This document shows, piece after piece, positions 49,721 through 59,812 of a DNA stretch of 64,000 bases (position 1 is the first letter of the stretch; every line of letters begins with the position of its first letter). The notes under the pieces were generated by a model that was given only the letters and a program-made list of their open reading frames with translations, searched no databases and had not been told where the DNA came from. The stretch comes from Trichococcus alkaliphilus (GTDB taxonomy: Bacteria > Bacillota > Bacilli > Lactobacillales > Aerococcaceae), in NCBI RefSeq assembly GCF_003008695.1, contig NZ_PXZT01000002.1, forward strand, positions 124,001-188,000, read 5' to 3'. Both the position numbers and the translations under genes were made by a program.

Positions 49721-51343
49721 CTATTTTAAGTCGCTTGTTTTATCCGGCAATTTGCGCAGCAGTTTTTTTCCGAACGGAATACTTATCCACTCCCGCAAAG
49801 TAAAGAGCCTCACTTTTAGAATATACCATAAGAATACGCCCACACCAGCACAAACCGTCACTGCAGCTATCACAGAATCCGTCAGCCGGTCTCCATCCGT
49901 GAAGAGATACCTTTCCAGACCGACCCGCAACGCCCCTACTGTAACAAAGAGGACAACGCAGCCAACCATAAGTTTGAGGAAAAAGCGATCCCTGAACCAG
50001 ACTTCCCGCAAGGCGCGTTCACTGTTCAGCCAAAGCACAAACAGCATGGCAGCCAGACCAGCTATCAAGGCGATGCTTGCCCCCATCGTACCCAACGGTT
50101 CCACCAAAAGCATATTGCCGAAGAACTTGACCGCAAGACCCGCTGCCAGGGCAATCAAGGAAATCTTGTATTGACCCAGACTTTGCAGGATGGAATGATA
50201 GGCGGTCATGATAGAAGCCGCAAAAATGGCCAAAATATACACGGACAAAACCGCGATGCCTTCCCGGTCCCCGAAGAGCATGTTGTTGACGTTCGGCAAA
50301 ATAGCCAGCAGCCCCGTCACCGCGGCTGCTGAAAAGACACTTGTCATCCGCAGCAAAGATAAGGCGGATCGGGTGAATTCGCCTAGGCGATCTTGTGCAT
50401 GCGCTTGGCTCATCATCGGAATGAAGCTGGCCGAAAACCCGGTCCCCACAACCATGCCCAACTGCACAAGCGGTTGGCCACGGTCATAGATGCCCTTGAC
50501 ATTTTTTGCCAATTCGCTGGCTGTACCGCCATCCAGCAAGCCGTTGTAGAGCGTAAACGAATCGATCAGTTGGAACAGCACCAGGATCGCGCTGAGCAGG
50601 CAAATCGTCGCCCCTTCAGTCGCATAACGGCGGACTAGGCTTCCCCATTGTACGGCGGGCGCCTCTTGTTTTGACTGTCGATCATTAAGTGGTGTCGAAT
50701 CATGATTTCGTCTTTCTTTGTAATAGGCAACCAACAGGATCAGGCTGCCCAGGACCGCACCGACAGTAGCGCCGCTCATGGCATTTGCGCCCATCGCATA
50801 AAGGTCGCCTTTTGTTTTCGTGTACAGATAAGCCGCAAAAAGGATTGCACCGACGCGCACCAGTTGTTCCGATACCTGCGAAATCGCTGTCGGTCCCATG
50901 CGGTAGTTACCTTGGAAGTACCCCCGCAACGTTGCCAGTATCGGCATCCATAAAAACATCCAGGATACCGACTGCAAAATGGATTTCAAGTCCGGGTCCC
51001 CCATCAGCAGCGCCAGTTGACCGGAAAAGCCATAGATACCCATGAACAGGAGGAAGCCGAAGACGCCCAGTATGACCAAGCTACGCCTCACCATCACCCT
51101 GCGGATCCCGCTGTCCGGTGTTTCCGCAATCATCTTGGAAAGAAATACCGGAAAGCCTGACAACGCGAAAGTCATACCGATGCCATAGATAGGATAAACT
51201 TGCTGATAAACGTAAAAGCCTGTATTTCCCACCATGTTCTGGAACGGCACTCGGTACACCGCGCTGAGCACCTTGCTGATGAAAGCAGCCAAAGACAGCA
51301 ACAACGCACCCTTCATCATCTGCTTCAAGCGATTATTTTCCAT
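49721..51343 (-). CDS. MOP-superfamily polysaccharide/lipid flippase (YabM/SpoVB-like)
   Basis: About 540 residues from the ATG at 51343 (MENNRLKQMMKGALLLSLAA) with a GGGAG site; the frame extends into mfd. Fourteen or so membrane segments, typical of the SpoVB/MurJ/Wzx branch (GALLLSLAAFISKVLSAVYR start). Family members flip lipid-linked sugars across the membrane; the substrate here could be lipid II or another precursor. It overlaps the mfd end by 11 bases. Confidence 0.92.
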   Translation of the reverse strand: MENNRLKQMMKGALLLSLAAFISKVLSAVYRVPFQNMVGNTGFYVYQQVYPIYGIGMTFALSGFPVFLSKMIAETPDSGIRRVMVRRSLVILGVFGFLLFMGIYGFSGQLALLMGDPDLKSILQSVSWMFLWMPILATLRGYFQGNYRMGPTAISQVSEQLVRVGAILFAAYLYTKTKGDLYAMGANAMSGATVGAVLGSLILLVAYYKERRNHDSTPLNDRQSKQEAPAVQWGSLVRRYATEGATICLLSAILVLFQLIDSFTLYNGLLDGGTASELAKNVKGIYDRGQPLVQLGMVVGTGFSASFIPMMSQAHAQDRLGEFTRSALSLLRMTSVFSAAAVTGLLAILPNVNNMLFGDREGIAVLSVYILAIFAASIMTAYHSILQSLGQYKISLIALAAGLAVKFFGNMLLVEPLGTMGASIALIAGLAAMLFVLWLNSERALREVWFRDRFFLKLMVGCVVLFVTVGALRVGLERYLFTDGDRLTDSVIAAVTVCAGVGVFLWYILKVRLFTLREWISIPFGKKLLRKLPDKTSDLK

Positions 51344-54300
51344 CTGTTGCTCCCGTTGTTTCGTCTGTTTCGGCGACGCACGCTTTGACGAATGCATTGA
51401 GATGGTTCAGCCATTGGCGGTTCGGTAATTTCCCGATGACAAGACTGACGACCAATTTGGCATTATTCAAATTGATTTGGGCCTTCAACGGTATTTTGCT
51501 GAGGGCTTCAAACACTGCCGGCCCCTGCAAGCGGACTGTCGCTTCCTGCGAGAAGGTGATGACAATTGTTTCGCCTTGGCGTTTGATTGTTTCAATCTGG
51601 CTCTTTTCTGCATAATTTTTGATCAGCCCGACCTCCAACAGATCAGAAACCTCTTGCGGGTAATCGCCGAAGCGGTCGATCAGATCCGCATCGATTTCAT
51701 CATGATCTTCAACGCCGTCGATTCGTTGGATCCGTTTGTAGAAGTCGATTTTCTGGCGCTCGTCCTCTATGTATTCGGCAGGTATGTACGCGTCGATGCT
51801 CAGGTCGATTTCAACGATGGAACGCTTCGTTTTCGCTTTCAGGCCACGCTTGGCCGCAACTGCCTCTCCCAGCATCTCGGAATACAGATCGAATCCGACC
51901 GAGTCGATGAAGCCGTGTTGTTGCGCACCCAAAAGGTTCCCTGCTCCGCGGATGGACAAGTCACGCATGGCAATTTTGAATCCTGCACCCAGTTCCGTGA
52001 ACTCCTTGATGGACTGCAGTCTTTTCTCGCTGACTTCAGTCAGCATTTTATTCGGCTGATACATCAAATAGGCGTAGGCAATCCGATTCGTCCTGCCGAC
52101 ACGTCCGCGCAGTTGGTAGAGCTGCGACAATCCCATCCGGTCGGCATTTTCTATGAAAAGTGTGTTGACGTTCGGGATATCCACACCCGTTTCGATGATG
52201 GTTGTGGTGACAAGCACATCGTAGCGGCCTTCGATAAAATCCATGATGACATTCTCAAGCTGGACTTCGGTCATCTGGCCATGCGCCACTGCAACACGGA
52301 CATCAGGGACGAGCTCGCGGATCTCTTCGGCTTTCTTCTCGATCGTTTCCACCCGATTGTAGAGATAGAAGGCTTGACCTCCGCGGGCCATTTCCCTTTC
52401 GATCGCATCCCGGACGGCTCCGTTATTCTGTTCCATGACATATGTCTGAACCGGATAGCGGTTGGCCGGCGGTGTTTCGATGACAGAAAGATCTCTGACC
52501 CCCAACATTGACATATGGAGGGTACGCGGGATCGGTGTTGCCGTCAACGTCAAGACATCCACTGAGGCTTTCATCTGTTTCAAGCGCTCTTTGTGCTTCA
52601 CACCGAAACGTTGTTCTTCGTCGACCACCAACAATCCCAGGTCAGCGAACACGACGTCCTTCGATAAGATCCGATGCGTGCCGATGACGATGTCGACCGT
52701 GCCTTTCCGGATGCCGGCCAATGTTTCCTCTTGTTGTTTTTTCGTGCGGAAACGGCTCAGCAAACCTATTTCAAACGGGTATTCTTCAAACCGTTGCGTC
52801 AACGATTCATAGTGCTGTTGCGCCAAGATGGTCGTAGGGACAAGGAACGCGGCTTGCTTCCCTTCTTGCACCGCCTTGAAGATGGCGCGCATAGCCACTT
52901 CCGTTTTGCCGTATCCGACATCACCGACCAGCAAGCGATCCATCGGTTTGACGTTCTCCATGTCCGCCTTGATTTCAGCGGTACTGCGCAGTTGATCGTC
53001 GGTTTCGGTATATGGGAAGGCATTTTCGAAGTCGAGTTGCTCCGGTGTATCGGGTTGATAGACGTAGCCTTTTTCGGATTCCCGGTTGGCGTAAAGCTCG
53101 ATCAATTCATCAGCGATATCTTCGATTTTCGAGGCGACTTTCTTTTTCGTTTTCGCCCATTCCGTTCCGCCCAACTTGTGCATTTTAGGCGTTTTGGCAT
53201 CAGAAGACACATATTTTTGAATCAAATGGATTTGCGTCACAGGAATGAATAATTTGGCGCCTTCCTGATAGGCGATCGACATGTAATCCTGGTGGACGCC
53301 ACCGACCTCGATGGTTTCCATTCCCGTGTAGAGACCTATCCCATGATTCACATGAACGACGTAATCACCAGGATTCAGTTCCGTGTAGCTCTTCAATCTC
53401 TCCGCATTCGTCATTTTTTGGCGGCGCGGTTGCTTCTTCGTAACTTTGTTGAAAAGTTCCTTTTCGGTGACGAACACGACTTTTTCCTGCGGCAATTCAA
53501 AACCGTTCGCCATTCCGCCGACCAGGATGTTCACTTTATTCTCGATAAACGGATCGTTGCCTTTGACGTAGCTATGGATGCCGAAATCCGCGAATATCCG
53601 CTGCACCTTTTCGGCTCGTTCGACAGAAGGGACCATCACGAAAATCGTCATATGCTGCTTGAGCCAACGCTCCATTTCCAATTTGACTTGCGGCATCTGA
53701 CTGAAGAAGTTATTCAGCGTGCGGTATTGGAAAGGATAGACTCCGTGGAACCGCATATTTCCGAAGCCTCTGTGGAACAGCGCATAATAGATGCGATGCT
53801 GTTTGGATTTTTTAATCACCTCGCGGATATCGGCGCTGAAATCCTGTGAAGGCAGGCACACGCCTTCCGACACTTTTGCCATTTTCCATTCCGATGATTC
53901 ACTTTCGATTGTCCTTTCAACCTCAAGGATGCGGCTGTAATCGTCCACGATAAGCAGCGCGTCTTCAGCGATATAGTCCAAAACCGTAGGCTGTTCCGGA
54001 TAGACCAAACTTGTGTAAAGTTGCGGATCCCTCGATAATTCGCCGCGCTTCATATTATCCGTCAGCTCGGAGAATACACGTGTCATGCTTTCTTTGACCT
54101 CTTGATTTTTGATGCCTTTGATGGCCTTTTCGGCCTTTTTCTCTACCGCACTGGCCTGCTTGACGATCTCCGCTTTCGTGAAGATCGTGTCATGCGCCGG
54201 CAAGATCCGGACGGTTTCGATAGATTCGCTGGACTTTTGCGTGTAGGCATCAAAATAGCGCAATGTGTCGATTTCGGTATCGAACAGTTCCATTCGCAAG

Positions 54301-54869
54301 GGATTCTCTTCGTTCAGGGAATAGATGTCGATAATGCCCCCGCGTATACTGAACTCGCCCGGGCTGGCAACCATCCGTTCACGGGTATAGCCCATTGCGA
54401 CCAACTTTTCAGGCAAGCTGTCCAAATCCAACTCCATGCCGACGGAAAAATCAAGGCAATGTGTTTCCCAGATCGAAGCTGGAGAGAGGATTTTTTTGAA
54501 TCCGGCAGCCGGGATCACGACGATCCCTTTTTTGCCGTTCTTGAGAAAATCCAACGTTTCGACCCTTTGGCTGCGGTATTCCGGTGATGAAAAAGCCAGT
54601 TCCGCCGCGACCGATTCCTCCACAGGGAAGATATGGATGGGAACATCGGGTGCCATTTGACTGATGTCCTCATACACTTGGGTCGCTTGGAGCAGATTGG
54701 GGGTCAAGACGATGACCGGTTTCTGCAATTCTGCGAACAGGATATTCGTCAACAGATTGCGGCCTGATCCGGAAAGCCCTGCTACCAACTGTGGCAATTC
54801 TGCATTTATTTCAGATAATACTGTCTGTATATTTTTTGTGCTTTTCAAATATTTCTCTATTTCTTTCAT
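51333..54869 (-). CDS. mfd: Transcription-repair coupling factor
   Basis: 1178 residues, the full length. An N-terminal UvrB-like module, the RNA-polymerase-interacting domain (LNPGDYVVHVNHGIGLYTGM), and a RecG-like translocase with Walker A VGDVGYGKTEVAMRA, DEEQRFGVKHKE (DEExQ box) and QLRGRVGR motif VI; a C-terminal TRCF domain follows. It removes RNA polymerase stalled at DNA damage and recruits UvrA. GAGGAG precedes the ATG. Confidence 0.98.
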   Translation of the reverse strand: MKEIEKYLKSTKNIQTVLSEINAELPQLVAGLSGSGRNLLTNILFAELQKPVIVLTPNLLQATQVYEDISQMAPDVPIHIFPVEESVAAELAFSSPEYRSQRVETLDFLKNGKKGIVVIPAAGFKKILSPASIWETHCLDFSVGMELDLDSLPEKLVAMGYTRERMVASPGEFSIRGGIIDIYSLNEENPLRMELFDTEIDTLRYFDAYTQKSSESIETVRILPAHDTIFTKAEIVKQASAVEKKAEKAIKGIKNQEVKESMTRVFSELTDNMKRGELSRDPQLYTSLVYPEQPTVLDYIAEDALLIVDDYSRILEVERTIESESSEWKMAKVSEGVCLPSQDFSADIREVIKKSKQHRIYYALFHRGFGNMRFHGVYPFQYRTLNNFFSQMPQVKLEMERWLKQHMTIFVMVPSVERAEKVQRIFADFGIHSYVKGNDPFIENKVNILVGGMANGFELPQEKVVFVTEKELFNKVTKKQPRRQKMTNAERLKSYTELNPGDYVVHVNHGIGLYTGMETIEVGGVHQDYMSIAYQEGAKLFIPVTQIHLIQKYVSSDAKTPKMHKLGGTEWAKTKKKVASKIEDIADELIELYANRESEKGYVYQPDTPEQLDFENAFPYTETDDQLRSTAEIKADMENVKPMDRLLVGDVGYGKTEVAMRAIFKAVQEGKQAAFLVPTTILAQQHYESLTQRFEEYPFEIGLLSRFRTKKQQEETLAGIRKGTVDIVIGTHRILSKDVVFADLGLLVVDEEQRFGVKHKERLKQMKASVDVLTLTATPIPRTLHMSMLGVRDLSVIETPPANRYPVQTYVMEQNNGAVRDAIEREMARGGQAFYLYNRVETIEKKAEEIRELVPDVRVAVAHGQMTEVQLENVIMDFIEGRYDVLVTTTIIETGVDIPNVNTLFIENADRMGLSQLYQLRGRVGRTNRIAYAYLMYQPNKMLTEVSEKRLQSIKEFTELGAGFKIAMRDLSIRGAGNLLGAQQHGFIDSVGFDLYSEMLGEAVAAKRGLKAKTKRSIVEIDLSIDAYIPAEYIEDERQKIDFYKRIQRIDGVEDHDEIDADLIDRFGDYPQEVSDLLEVGLIKNYAEKSQIETIKRQGETIVITFSQEATVRLQGPAVFEALSKIPLKAQINLNNAKLVVSLVIGKLPNRQWLNHLNAFVKACVAETDETTGATDGK

Positions 54870-54955
54870 GAATATTCTCCTCGTTCATGGTATGTTCTGC
54901 AGAAAAAAGGTTATCGCTTTCATCTTGATTCACCTATGCAGGCTGTGCGGCAGAC

Positions 54956-54984
54956 ACAAAAGAGGTCCAGCTAAAGCTGAACCT
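54956..54984 (-). terminator. Possible pth terminator
   Basis: AGGTCCAGC (54963-54971) pairs with GCTGAACCT (54976-54984), one wobble pair, followed by CTTTTG on the minus strand. The hairpin includes part of the pth stop codon. Confidence 0.55.
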
Positions 54985-55552
54985 AACCTTTTTTATTGAA
55001 TTGATTCATTGTCTCCAAAAAATTGTTCCCTTTGATGAAATGGTCGATCGCATCCACGCTTTCTTTTACGGAGTGCAACATTTCGGCGTGGTCGTCCTTC
55101 GGAAAAGGGCTCAGCACATGCTGAATGACCGTCATATTATGTTGGGGCCTTCCGACTCCGATGCGGATCCGGTTGAAATCCTGTGTGCCTAAGTGCTGGA
55201 TCAAACTTTTAATGCCATTATGTCCGCCAGCCCCACCTTTTTGGCGAAGCCTTATTTTGCCTACCGGCATATCCATATCATCGTACACGACAACCAGATC
55301 TTCGATCGGAATGCTGTAGTAGTCCATCAGCGGCCTGACAGCTCTTCCCGAATCATTCATGAAAGTCAGCGGTTTGACGAATAAAACTTTTTCACCGTTT
55401 ACGGTCGTCTCTATATATACCGCTTCAAATTTATTTTTATTGTATTTCTCTTTATTCTGAAAAGCCCATTCATCCAAAGCAATAAAGCCGACATTGTGCT
55501 TCGTGTCGGTATACTTAGGACCTGGGTTCCCCAATCCAACGATCATTTTCAT
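54983..55552 (-). CDS. pth: Peptidyl-tRNA hydrolase
   Basis: 189 residues: MKMIVGLGNPGPKYTDTKHN start with the catalytic His in KHNVGF, and DDMDMPVGKIRLRQKGGAGG-containing loop, plus HNGIKSLI. It recycles peptidyl-tRNA that has dropped off ribosomes. AGGGGA precedes the ATG. First in the pth-mfd-yabMN group. Confidence 0.98.
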   Translation of the reverse strand: MKMIVGLGNPGPKYTDTKHNVGFIALDEWAFQNKEKYNKNKFEAVYIETTVNGEKVLFVKPLTFMNDSGRAVRPLMDYYSIPIEDLVVVYDDMDMPVGKIRLRQKGGAGGHNGIKSLIQHLGTQDFNRIRIGVGRPQHNMTVIQHVLSPFPKDDHAEMLHSVKESVDAIDHFIKGNNFLETMNQFNKKG

Positions 55553-55730
55553 TTATATTCCCCTATTGTTTCCAGTCATAGTTATGTTCGCTAGGGAGCA
55601 AGCGTGTGCTTGCCTGCTCTTTTACGCCAAAAAAGGCCGCACGGATGCCATCCGCACAGGTTACTTTCGAACAGTATACCACATTCATCGGAGAATCGTA
55701 AGAAATCGGATTGGGACCCGGTAAAAAATA

Positions 55731-55748
55731 TTGTGAACAAAATCGCAA
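55731..55748. promoter_or_regulatory. Rex-like redox operator
   Basis: TTGTGAACAAAATCGCAA matches the TTGTGA-N6-TCACAA Rex consensus with one mismatch. It lies about 190 bases upstream of ldh. NADH-responsive control of ldh is common in Gram-positives; here it is inferred. Confidence 0.45.
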
Positions 55749-55900
55749 TTCCCCATTGAAAACAGCAGTGTTTTATTTTATAATATTTTTATATAATATT
55801 TCACAGGTTGTTCACTGTCTATCACTTTCGCGCAATCATCGCTGGTTCTGAAAATCTTTGCCGAGTGGGATAGGCCCAAAGAGTAATCACCTTTGTTTAG

Positions 55901-55909
55901 TGTTATAAT
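55901..55909 (+). promoter_or_regulatory. ldh extended -10 promoter
   Basis: TGTTATAAT is a perfect TATAAT with the TGn extension; no good -35 is seen at the usual distance. It lies 31 bases upstream of the ATG. Confidence 0.65.
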
Positions 55910-55940
55910 AGAATCAGCAAATAGCGAGAGGAGCATTATA

Positions 55941-56918
55941 ATGGCAGAATTGAGTGGAAATACAGGACAAAAAATTATTTTAGTCGGTGACGGCGCTGTA
56001 GGGTCAAGTTATGCGTTTGCATTGGTTACACAAAATATTGGTCATGAGTTGGGTATCATTGATATCAACAAAGCGAAAACAGAGGGAGACGCCATCGATC
56101 TTTCCCATGCTCTAGCTTATACCTCACCCAAAAAAATCTATGCAGCATCATACGCAGATTGCCACGACGCTGATATCGTTGTATTGACTGCAGGAGCTGC
56201 TCAAAAACCTGGTGAAACACGTCTCGATCTAGTCAGCAAGAACTTGCGCATCTTCAAGTCAATCATCGGAGAAATCATGGCTAGCGGTTTCGACGGCATT
56301 TTCTTGGTAGCATCCAATCCAGTGGATGTCCTCACTTATGCGACTTGGAAATTTTCAGGACTCCCTGCTAACCGCGTCATCGGTTCCGGTACTTCCCTGG
56401 ACAGCGCTCGATTCCGCCAAAGCATCGCTGCGCTAGTAGGCGTAGATACCCGTAATGTTCACGCCTATATCTTAGGGGAACACGGCGACACCGAATTCCC
56501 TGTATGGTCCCACGCTAACGTTGGCGGCCTGCAGATTTACGAATGGGTGAAACAGACTTCTGCTGTCGATGAAAAAGCTTTAGTCGATGTCTTCTTCAAA
56601 GTGCGCGATGCCGCATACGAAATCATCGAGAAAAAAGGAGCGACCTTCTACGGTATCGCTGTAGCCTTAGCCCGCATCACAAAAGCGATCCTGAATGACG
56701 AAAATGCGATCATGCCTTTATCCGTCTATCTGGATGGGGAATATAACCACAAAGATATCTTCATCGGCGTGCCGGCAGTCATCAACCGTACCGGTATCCG
56801 CAACATCATCGAAATTCCTTTATCTGATGCAGAACAGGAAAAAATGGATCTATCCGCTAACACATTGAAAAAAGTGTTGGAAGAAGGATTCGCCAGCCTG
56901 GAAGCAGACGCAAAATAA
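55941..56918 (+). CDS. ldh: L-lactate dehydrogenase
   Basis: 325 residues from the ATG at 55941 ([20 protein letters not shown]) with a GAGAGGAG site; the frame opens further upstream, but across the promoter. NAD site GDGAVGSS, catalytic His181 in [12 protein letters not shown], and the [10 protein letters not shown] segment. It reduces pyruvate to L-lactate and regenerates NAD during fermentation, fitting a lactic acid bacterium. One of the few plus-strand genes; monocistronic. Confidence 0.97.
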   Translation: MAELSGNTGQKIILVGDGAVGSSYAFALVTQNIGHELGIIDINKAKTEGDAIDLSHALAYTSPKKIYAASYADCHDADIVVLTAGAAQKPGETRLDLVSKNLRIFKSIIGEIMASGFDGIFLVASNPVDVLTYATWKFSGLPANRVIGSGTSLDSARFRQSIAALVGVDTRNVHAYILGEHGDTEFPVWSHANVGGLQIYEWVKQTSAVDEKALVDVFFKVRDAAYEIIEKKGATFYGIAVALARITKAILNDENAIMPLSVYLDGEYNHKDIFIGVPAVINRTGIRNIIEIPLSDAEQEKMDLSANTLKKVLEEGFASLEADAK

Positions 56919-56932
56919 TCTTATCCGATCTC

Positions 56933-56974
56933 AAACACCCGCCAGTCCCTTTTGGGGAATGCGGGTGTTTTTTT
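56933..56974 (+). terminator. ldh terminator
   Basis: AAACACCCGC (56933-56942) pairs with GCGGGTGTTT (56961-56970), followed by T, 15 bases after the ldh stop. Confidence 0.9.
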
Positions 56975-56997
56975 GTTGCGGGTTTCGGTGATGTGAG

Positions 56998-57112
56998 GTT
57001 TGGGGTTGGGGTTATGTGGGGGCTCGGGGTCCCGAAAACATGGATTCTTCCGAGTTGTTCATCTTTTCCAGCCCCACCAGCCCACCCCACACTACCCCTC
57101 TCCCAAACAAAA
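56998..57112. repeat. G-rich / C-rich imperfect inverted repeat with G-quadruplex motif
   Basis: Four G-tracts of four or five (57002-57005, 57008-57011, 57018-57022, 57026-57029) are separated by 2-6 bases on the plus strand. About 40 bases later a C-rich block (57070-57105) gives a G-tract series on the minus strand. The two arms are imperfect reverse complements of each other. It lies between the convergent ldh and prs terminators. Confidence 0.65.
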
Positions 57113-57138
57113 AAAGCCCTCCAAGGGAGGACTTTTTT
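57108..57138 (-). terminator. prs terminator
   Basis: AAGCCCTCC (57114-57122) pairs with GGAGGACTT (57126-57134), one wobble, with seven T after it on the minus strand. Confidence 0.85.
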
Positions 57139-57152
57139 CAACTAACAGTTTC

Positions 57153-58133
57153 TTAGTCGATGATCACGAATTTTTCTTGGAACAACGGGCTTACTGAGCG
57201 GTTTTCGTGGATACGTTTGATTGCTTCGGCGATCAATTGTGACACGGAAACCATTACGATCTTATCGCTGACTTTGTCAGCAGGGATATTAATCGAATCA
57301 GTAACGATCAATTCTTTGATTACGGAGTTGTTGATGCGGTCCATGGCTGGACCTGACAATACAGCATGTGTGCAGCAAGCATAGACATCCAACGCGCCTG
57401 CATCCTGCAGTGCTTGGGCAGCCAATGTGATTGTGCCGGCAGTATCGATCATGTCGTCGATCAGGATACATTTTTTGCCTTCGACATTGCCGATGATGTT
57501 CATGACCTCGGCAACGTTCGCTTTCGGTCTTCTCTTGTCGATGATGGCGATCGGCGCTTTGATGAACTCAGCCAGTTTGCGGGCTCTTGTCACGCCACCG
57601 TGATCAGGTGAAACAACGACTACGTCATCACGCAAAACTTCATGATCCAAGAAGTAGCTTGCCAATAACGGAGCTCCCAACAAATGATCAACCGGGATAT
57701 CGAAGAAACCTTGGATTTGAGGAGCATGCATATCAAGTGTCAACAATCTGTCAGCGCCAGCATTGGTGATCATGTTCGCCACCAATTTCGCCGTTATCGG
57801 CTCACGTGATTGTGCTTTGCGATCTTGGCGTGCATAACCATAATAAGGCAATACGATGTTGATGGTTTTGGCACTCGCACGCTTCAAAGCATCGATCATG
57901 ATCAAAAGTTCCATCAAGTGGTCGTTTACCGGAGAACTTGTCGATTGGATGACGTAAACGTGGCAACCGCGGATACTTTCGTCGATGTTGATTTTGATTT
58001 CACCATCGCTGAATTGGGATGAAGAAAGGGTTCCTAACTCGACACCAACGTCAGCCGCAATTTTCTCAGCCAAAGGGCGATTTGAACTTAAGGAAAAAAT
58101 CTTAAGTTTTGGATCTTTGTAATGTTCTGTCAT
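57153..58133 (-). CDS. prs: Ribose-phosphate pyrophosphokinase
   Basis: 326 residues: [17 protein letters not shown] start, [15 protein letters not shown], the [18 protein letters not shown] loop and the PRPP loop [13 protein letters not shown]. It makes PRPP for purine, pyrimidine, His and Trp synthesis. It follows glmU by about 96 bases, the same order as in B. subtilis. Confidence 0.98.
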   Translation of the reverse strand: MTEHYKDPKLKIFSLSSNRPLAEKIAADVGVELGTLSSSQFSDGEIKINIDESIRGCHVYVIQSTSSPVNDHLMELLIMIDALKRASAKTINIVLPYYGYARQDRKAQSREPITAKLVANMITNAGADRLLTLDMHAPQIQGFFDIPVDHLLGAPLLASYFLDHEVLRDDVVVVSPDHGGVTRARKLAEFIKAPIAIIDKRRPKANVAEVMNIIGNVEGKKCILIDDMIDTAGTITLAAQALQDAGALDVYACCTHAVLSGPAMDRINNSVIKELIVTDSINIPADKVSDKIVMVSVSQLIAEAIKRIHENRSVSPLFQEKFVIID

Positions 58134-58229
58134 GATAATCCTCCGTTAATCTTTTGTTTTTACCAAATTAAACACATACTGATATTGTATTTTCAAAATC
58201 ATTCTACCATACATGTATAAGGTTTTGCT

Positions 58230-59606
58230 TTATTTTTTGGCTGGCGGCAATTTTTCCCAATAGCCGGGTTTGTTCTCCTGGCGGCTGCGGGCGATGCCCA
58301 TCGCGCCTTCAGGAACATCTTTTGTGATGGTCGAACCTGCAGCTAGGAATGTGTTGGCCTCGACTTTGACAGGCGCCACAATGTTCACGTTGCAGCCGAT
58401 GAACGTATTGTCACCGATGCTGGAACGGTGTTTGTGCTTGCCGTCATAATTCACGAAGACAGTGCCGCAACCGACGTTGATGTTTTTACCGAGATCCGCG
58501 TCTCCCACATATGTCAGATGTCCGACTTTTGTGTCTTCGTTCAATACCGCGTTCTTCACTTCCACAAAATTTCCGATGTGGACGCGTTTTCCGATATGGC
58601 TGTTCGGTCTCAGGTGGCTGAACGGACCGATGTTGCTGTCCGATTCCATTACGGAGTCCTCCAGATTTGAACTTCTGACCTGGACACGGTCACCGATTGA
58701 TGTATTGCTCAGTTCTGAGCCTGATCCGATGAAACAATCTTCACCGATGATCGTTTTCCCTTTCAGGAATACGTTCGGTTCAATGACTGTGTCGCTTCCG
58801 ATGATCACATCCGACTCGATGTAGGTATTATCCGGGTCAATCAAGGTAACGCCGTTGCGCATGTGTTTTTCATTGATGCGTCTCTTCATGTAGACAGAAG
58901 CTTCAGCCAAAGCCACACGATCGTTCACGCCCAAAGCTTCGCCCATGTCGCTCATCTGATAAGCCGTCACGATTTCGCCTTGGTTCTTAAGGATTTCGAT
59001 GACATCCGGCAAGTAATACTCGCCTTGCGCATTGTTGTTGCCCACTGATTGCAGCGCAGCAAACAAAAACTTGTTATCGAACGCATACGTACCGGTATTG
59101 ATTTCCTGCACACGCACTTCTTCCGGAGAAGCGTCTTTTTGTTCCACAATTTTTTCTACGTTATCTGAAGCATTTCTGATGATGCGGCCATAGCCGTTCG
59201 GATCAGCAGCATGCGCAGTCAGGATAGTTGCTCTCGCTTTTTTCTCTTCATGGTATTGCAACAAGGATTCCAACGTCTCTGCAGTCAGAAGCGGTGTATC
59301 TCCGCAGATGACCAACGTAGTGCCCTCTTCGTTCTCCAGCACAACTTGCGCTTGCAGGACAGCGTGCCCTGTTCCCAATTGTTGCGCCTGCAATACATAT
59401 TCCGAACGATCCCCCAAGCATCCTTTAACAGTATCCGCACCGTGCCCTACAATTGTCACTACCTTCTCAATTCCAGCAGCCTCTACTTGATCCACGACGT
59501 GCTCTACCATTGGTTTTCCGCAAACTGCATGCAGTACTTTATAAAGCTTACTTTTCATGCGCGTTCCTTGACCAGCAGCAAGTATGATTGCAAAACGATT
59601 AGCCAT
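58230..59606 (-). CDS. glmU: Bifunctional GlmU: glucosamine-1-phosphate acetyltransferase / UDP-GlcNAc pyrophosphorylase
   Basis: About 458 residues from the ATG at 59606, with an AGGAG site. The N-terminal uridyltransferase has [20 protein letters not shown] and [11 protein letters not shown]; the C-terminal left-handed beta-helix shows hexapeptide repeats and [20 protein letters not shown]. It makes UDP-GlcNAc for the cell wall. A consensus promoter precedes it. Confidence 0.98.
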   Translation of the reverse strand: MANRFAIILAAGQGTRMKSKLYKVLHAVCGKPMVEHVVDQVEAAGIEKVVTIVGHGADTVKGCLGDRSEYVLQAQQLGTGHAVLQAQVVLENEEGTTLVICGDTPLLTAETLESLLQYHEEKKARATILTAHAADPNGYGRIIRNASDNVEKIVEQKDASPEEVRVQEINTGTYAFDNKFLFAALQSVGNNNAQGEYYLPDVIEILKNQGEIVTAYQMSDMGEALGVNDRVALAEASVYMKRRINEKHMRNGVTLIDPDNTYIESDVIIGSDTVIEPNVFLKGKTIIGEDCFIGSGSELSNTSIGDRVQVRSSNLEDSVMESDSNIGPFSHLRPNSHIGKRVHIGNFVEVKNAVLNEDTKVGHLTYVGDADLGKNINVGCGTVFVNYDGKHKHRSSIGDNTFIGCNVNIVAPVKVEANTFLAAGSTITKDVPEGAMGIARSRQENKPGYWEKLPPAKK

Positions 59607-59647
59607 AAGCAACTCCTATCTTTTCATTTTATTCCTTCAACTAAATT

Positions 59648-59676
59648 ATCTTAGCGTAAAAACTTGCTTTTTTCAA
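59648..59676 (-). promoter_or_regulatory. glmU-prs promoter
   Basis: On the minus strand TTGAAA (59671-59676), 17 bases and TAAGAT (59648-59653), 42 bases before the ATG. Confidence 0.75.
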
Positions 59677-59812
59677 TATGATGTCGTACATAAATACCGA
59701 CTTCTTTTCATTTTCTAATGGAAATACGAAGAATGCGGATACATTGTTTCTTATTGACCGGTTTTTTGGATATACTTGTAGACAGGAAGACACACTGAGA
59801 GGATTGATCCCA

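Larger units (their letters stand above)
55553..55940. other. Divergent regulatory region between pth and ldh
   Basis: 388 bases without a gene. It holds the ldh promoter, a Rex-like site (55731-55748), a palindrome AAAACA-GCAG-TGTTTT (55759-55774) and a very AT-rich stretch (55770-55800). No small gene is credible. Confidence 0.6.

Noticed and set aside
59678-59812. Longer N-terminus for the cupin protein
   Set aside because: The extra 45 residues lie on top of the glmU promoter; the ATG at 59813 has a good ribosome site and starts at the family's conserved region.
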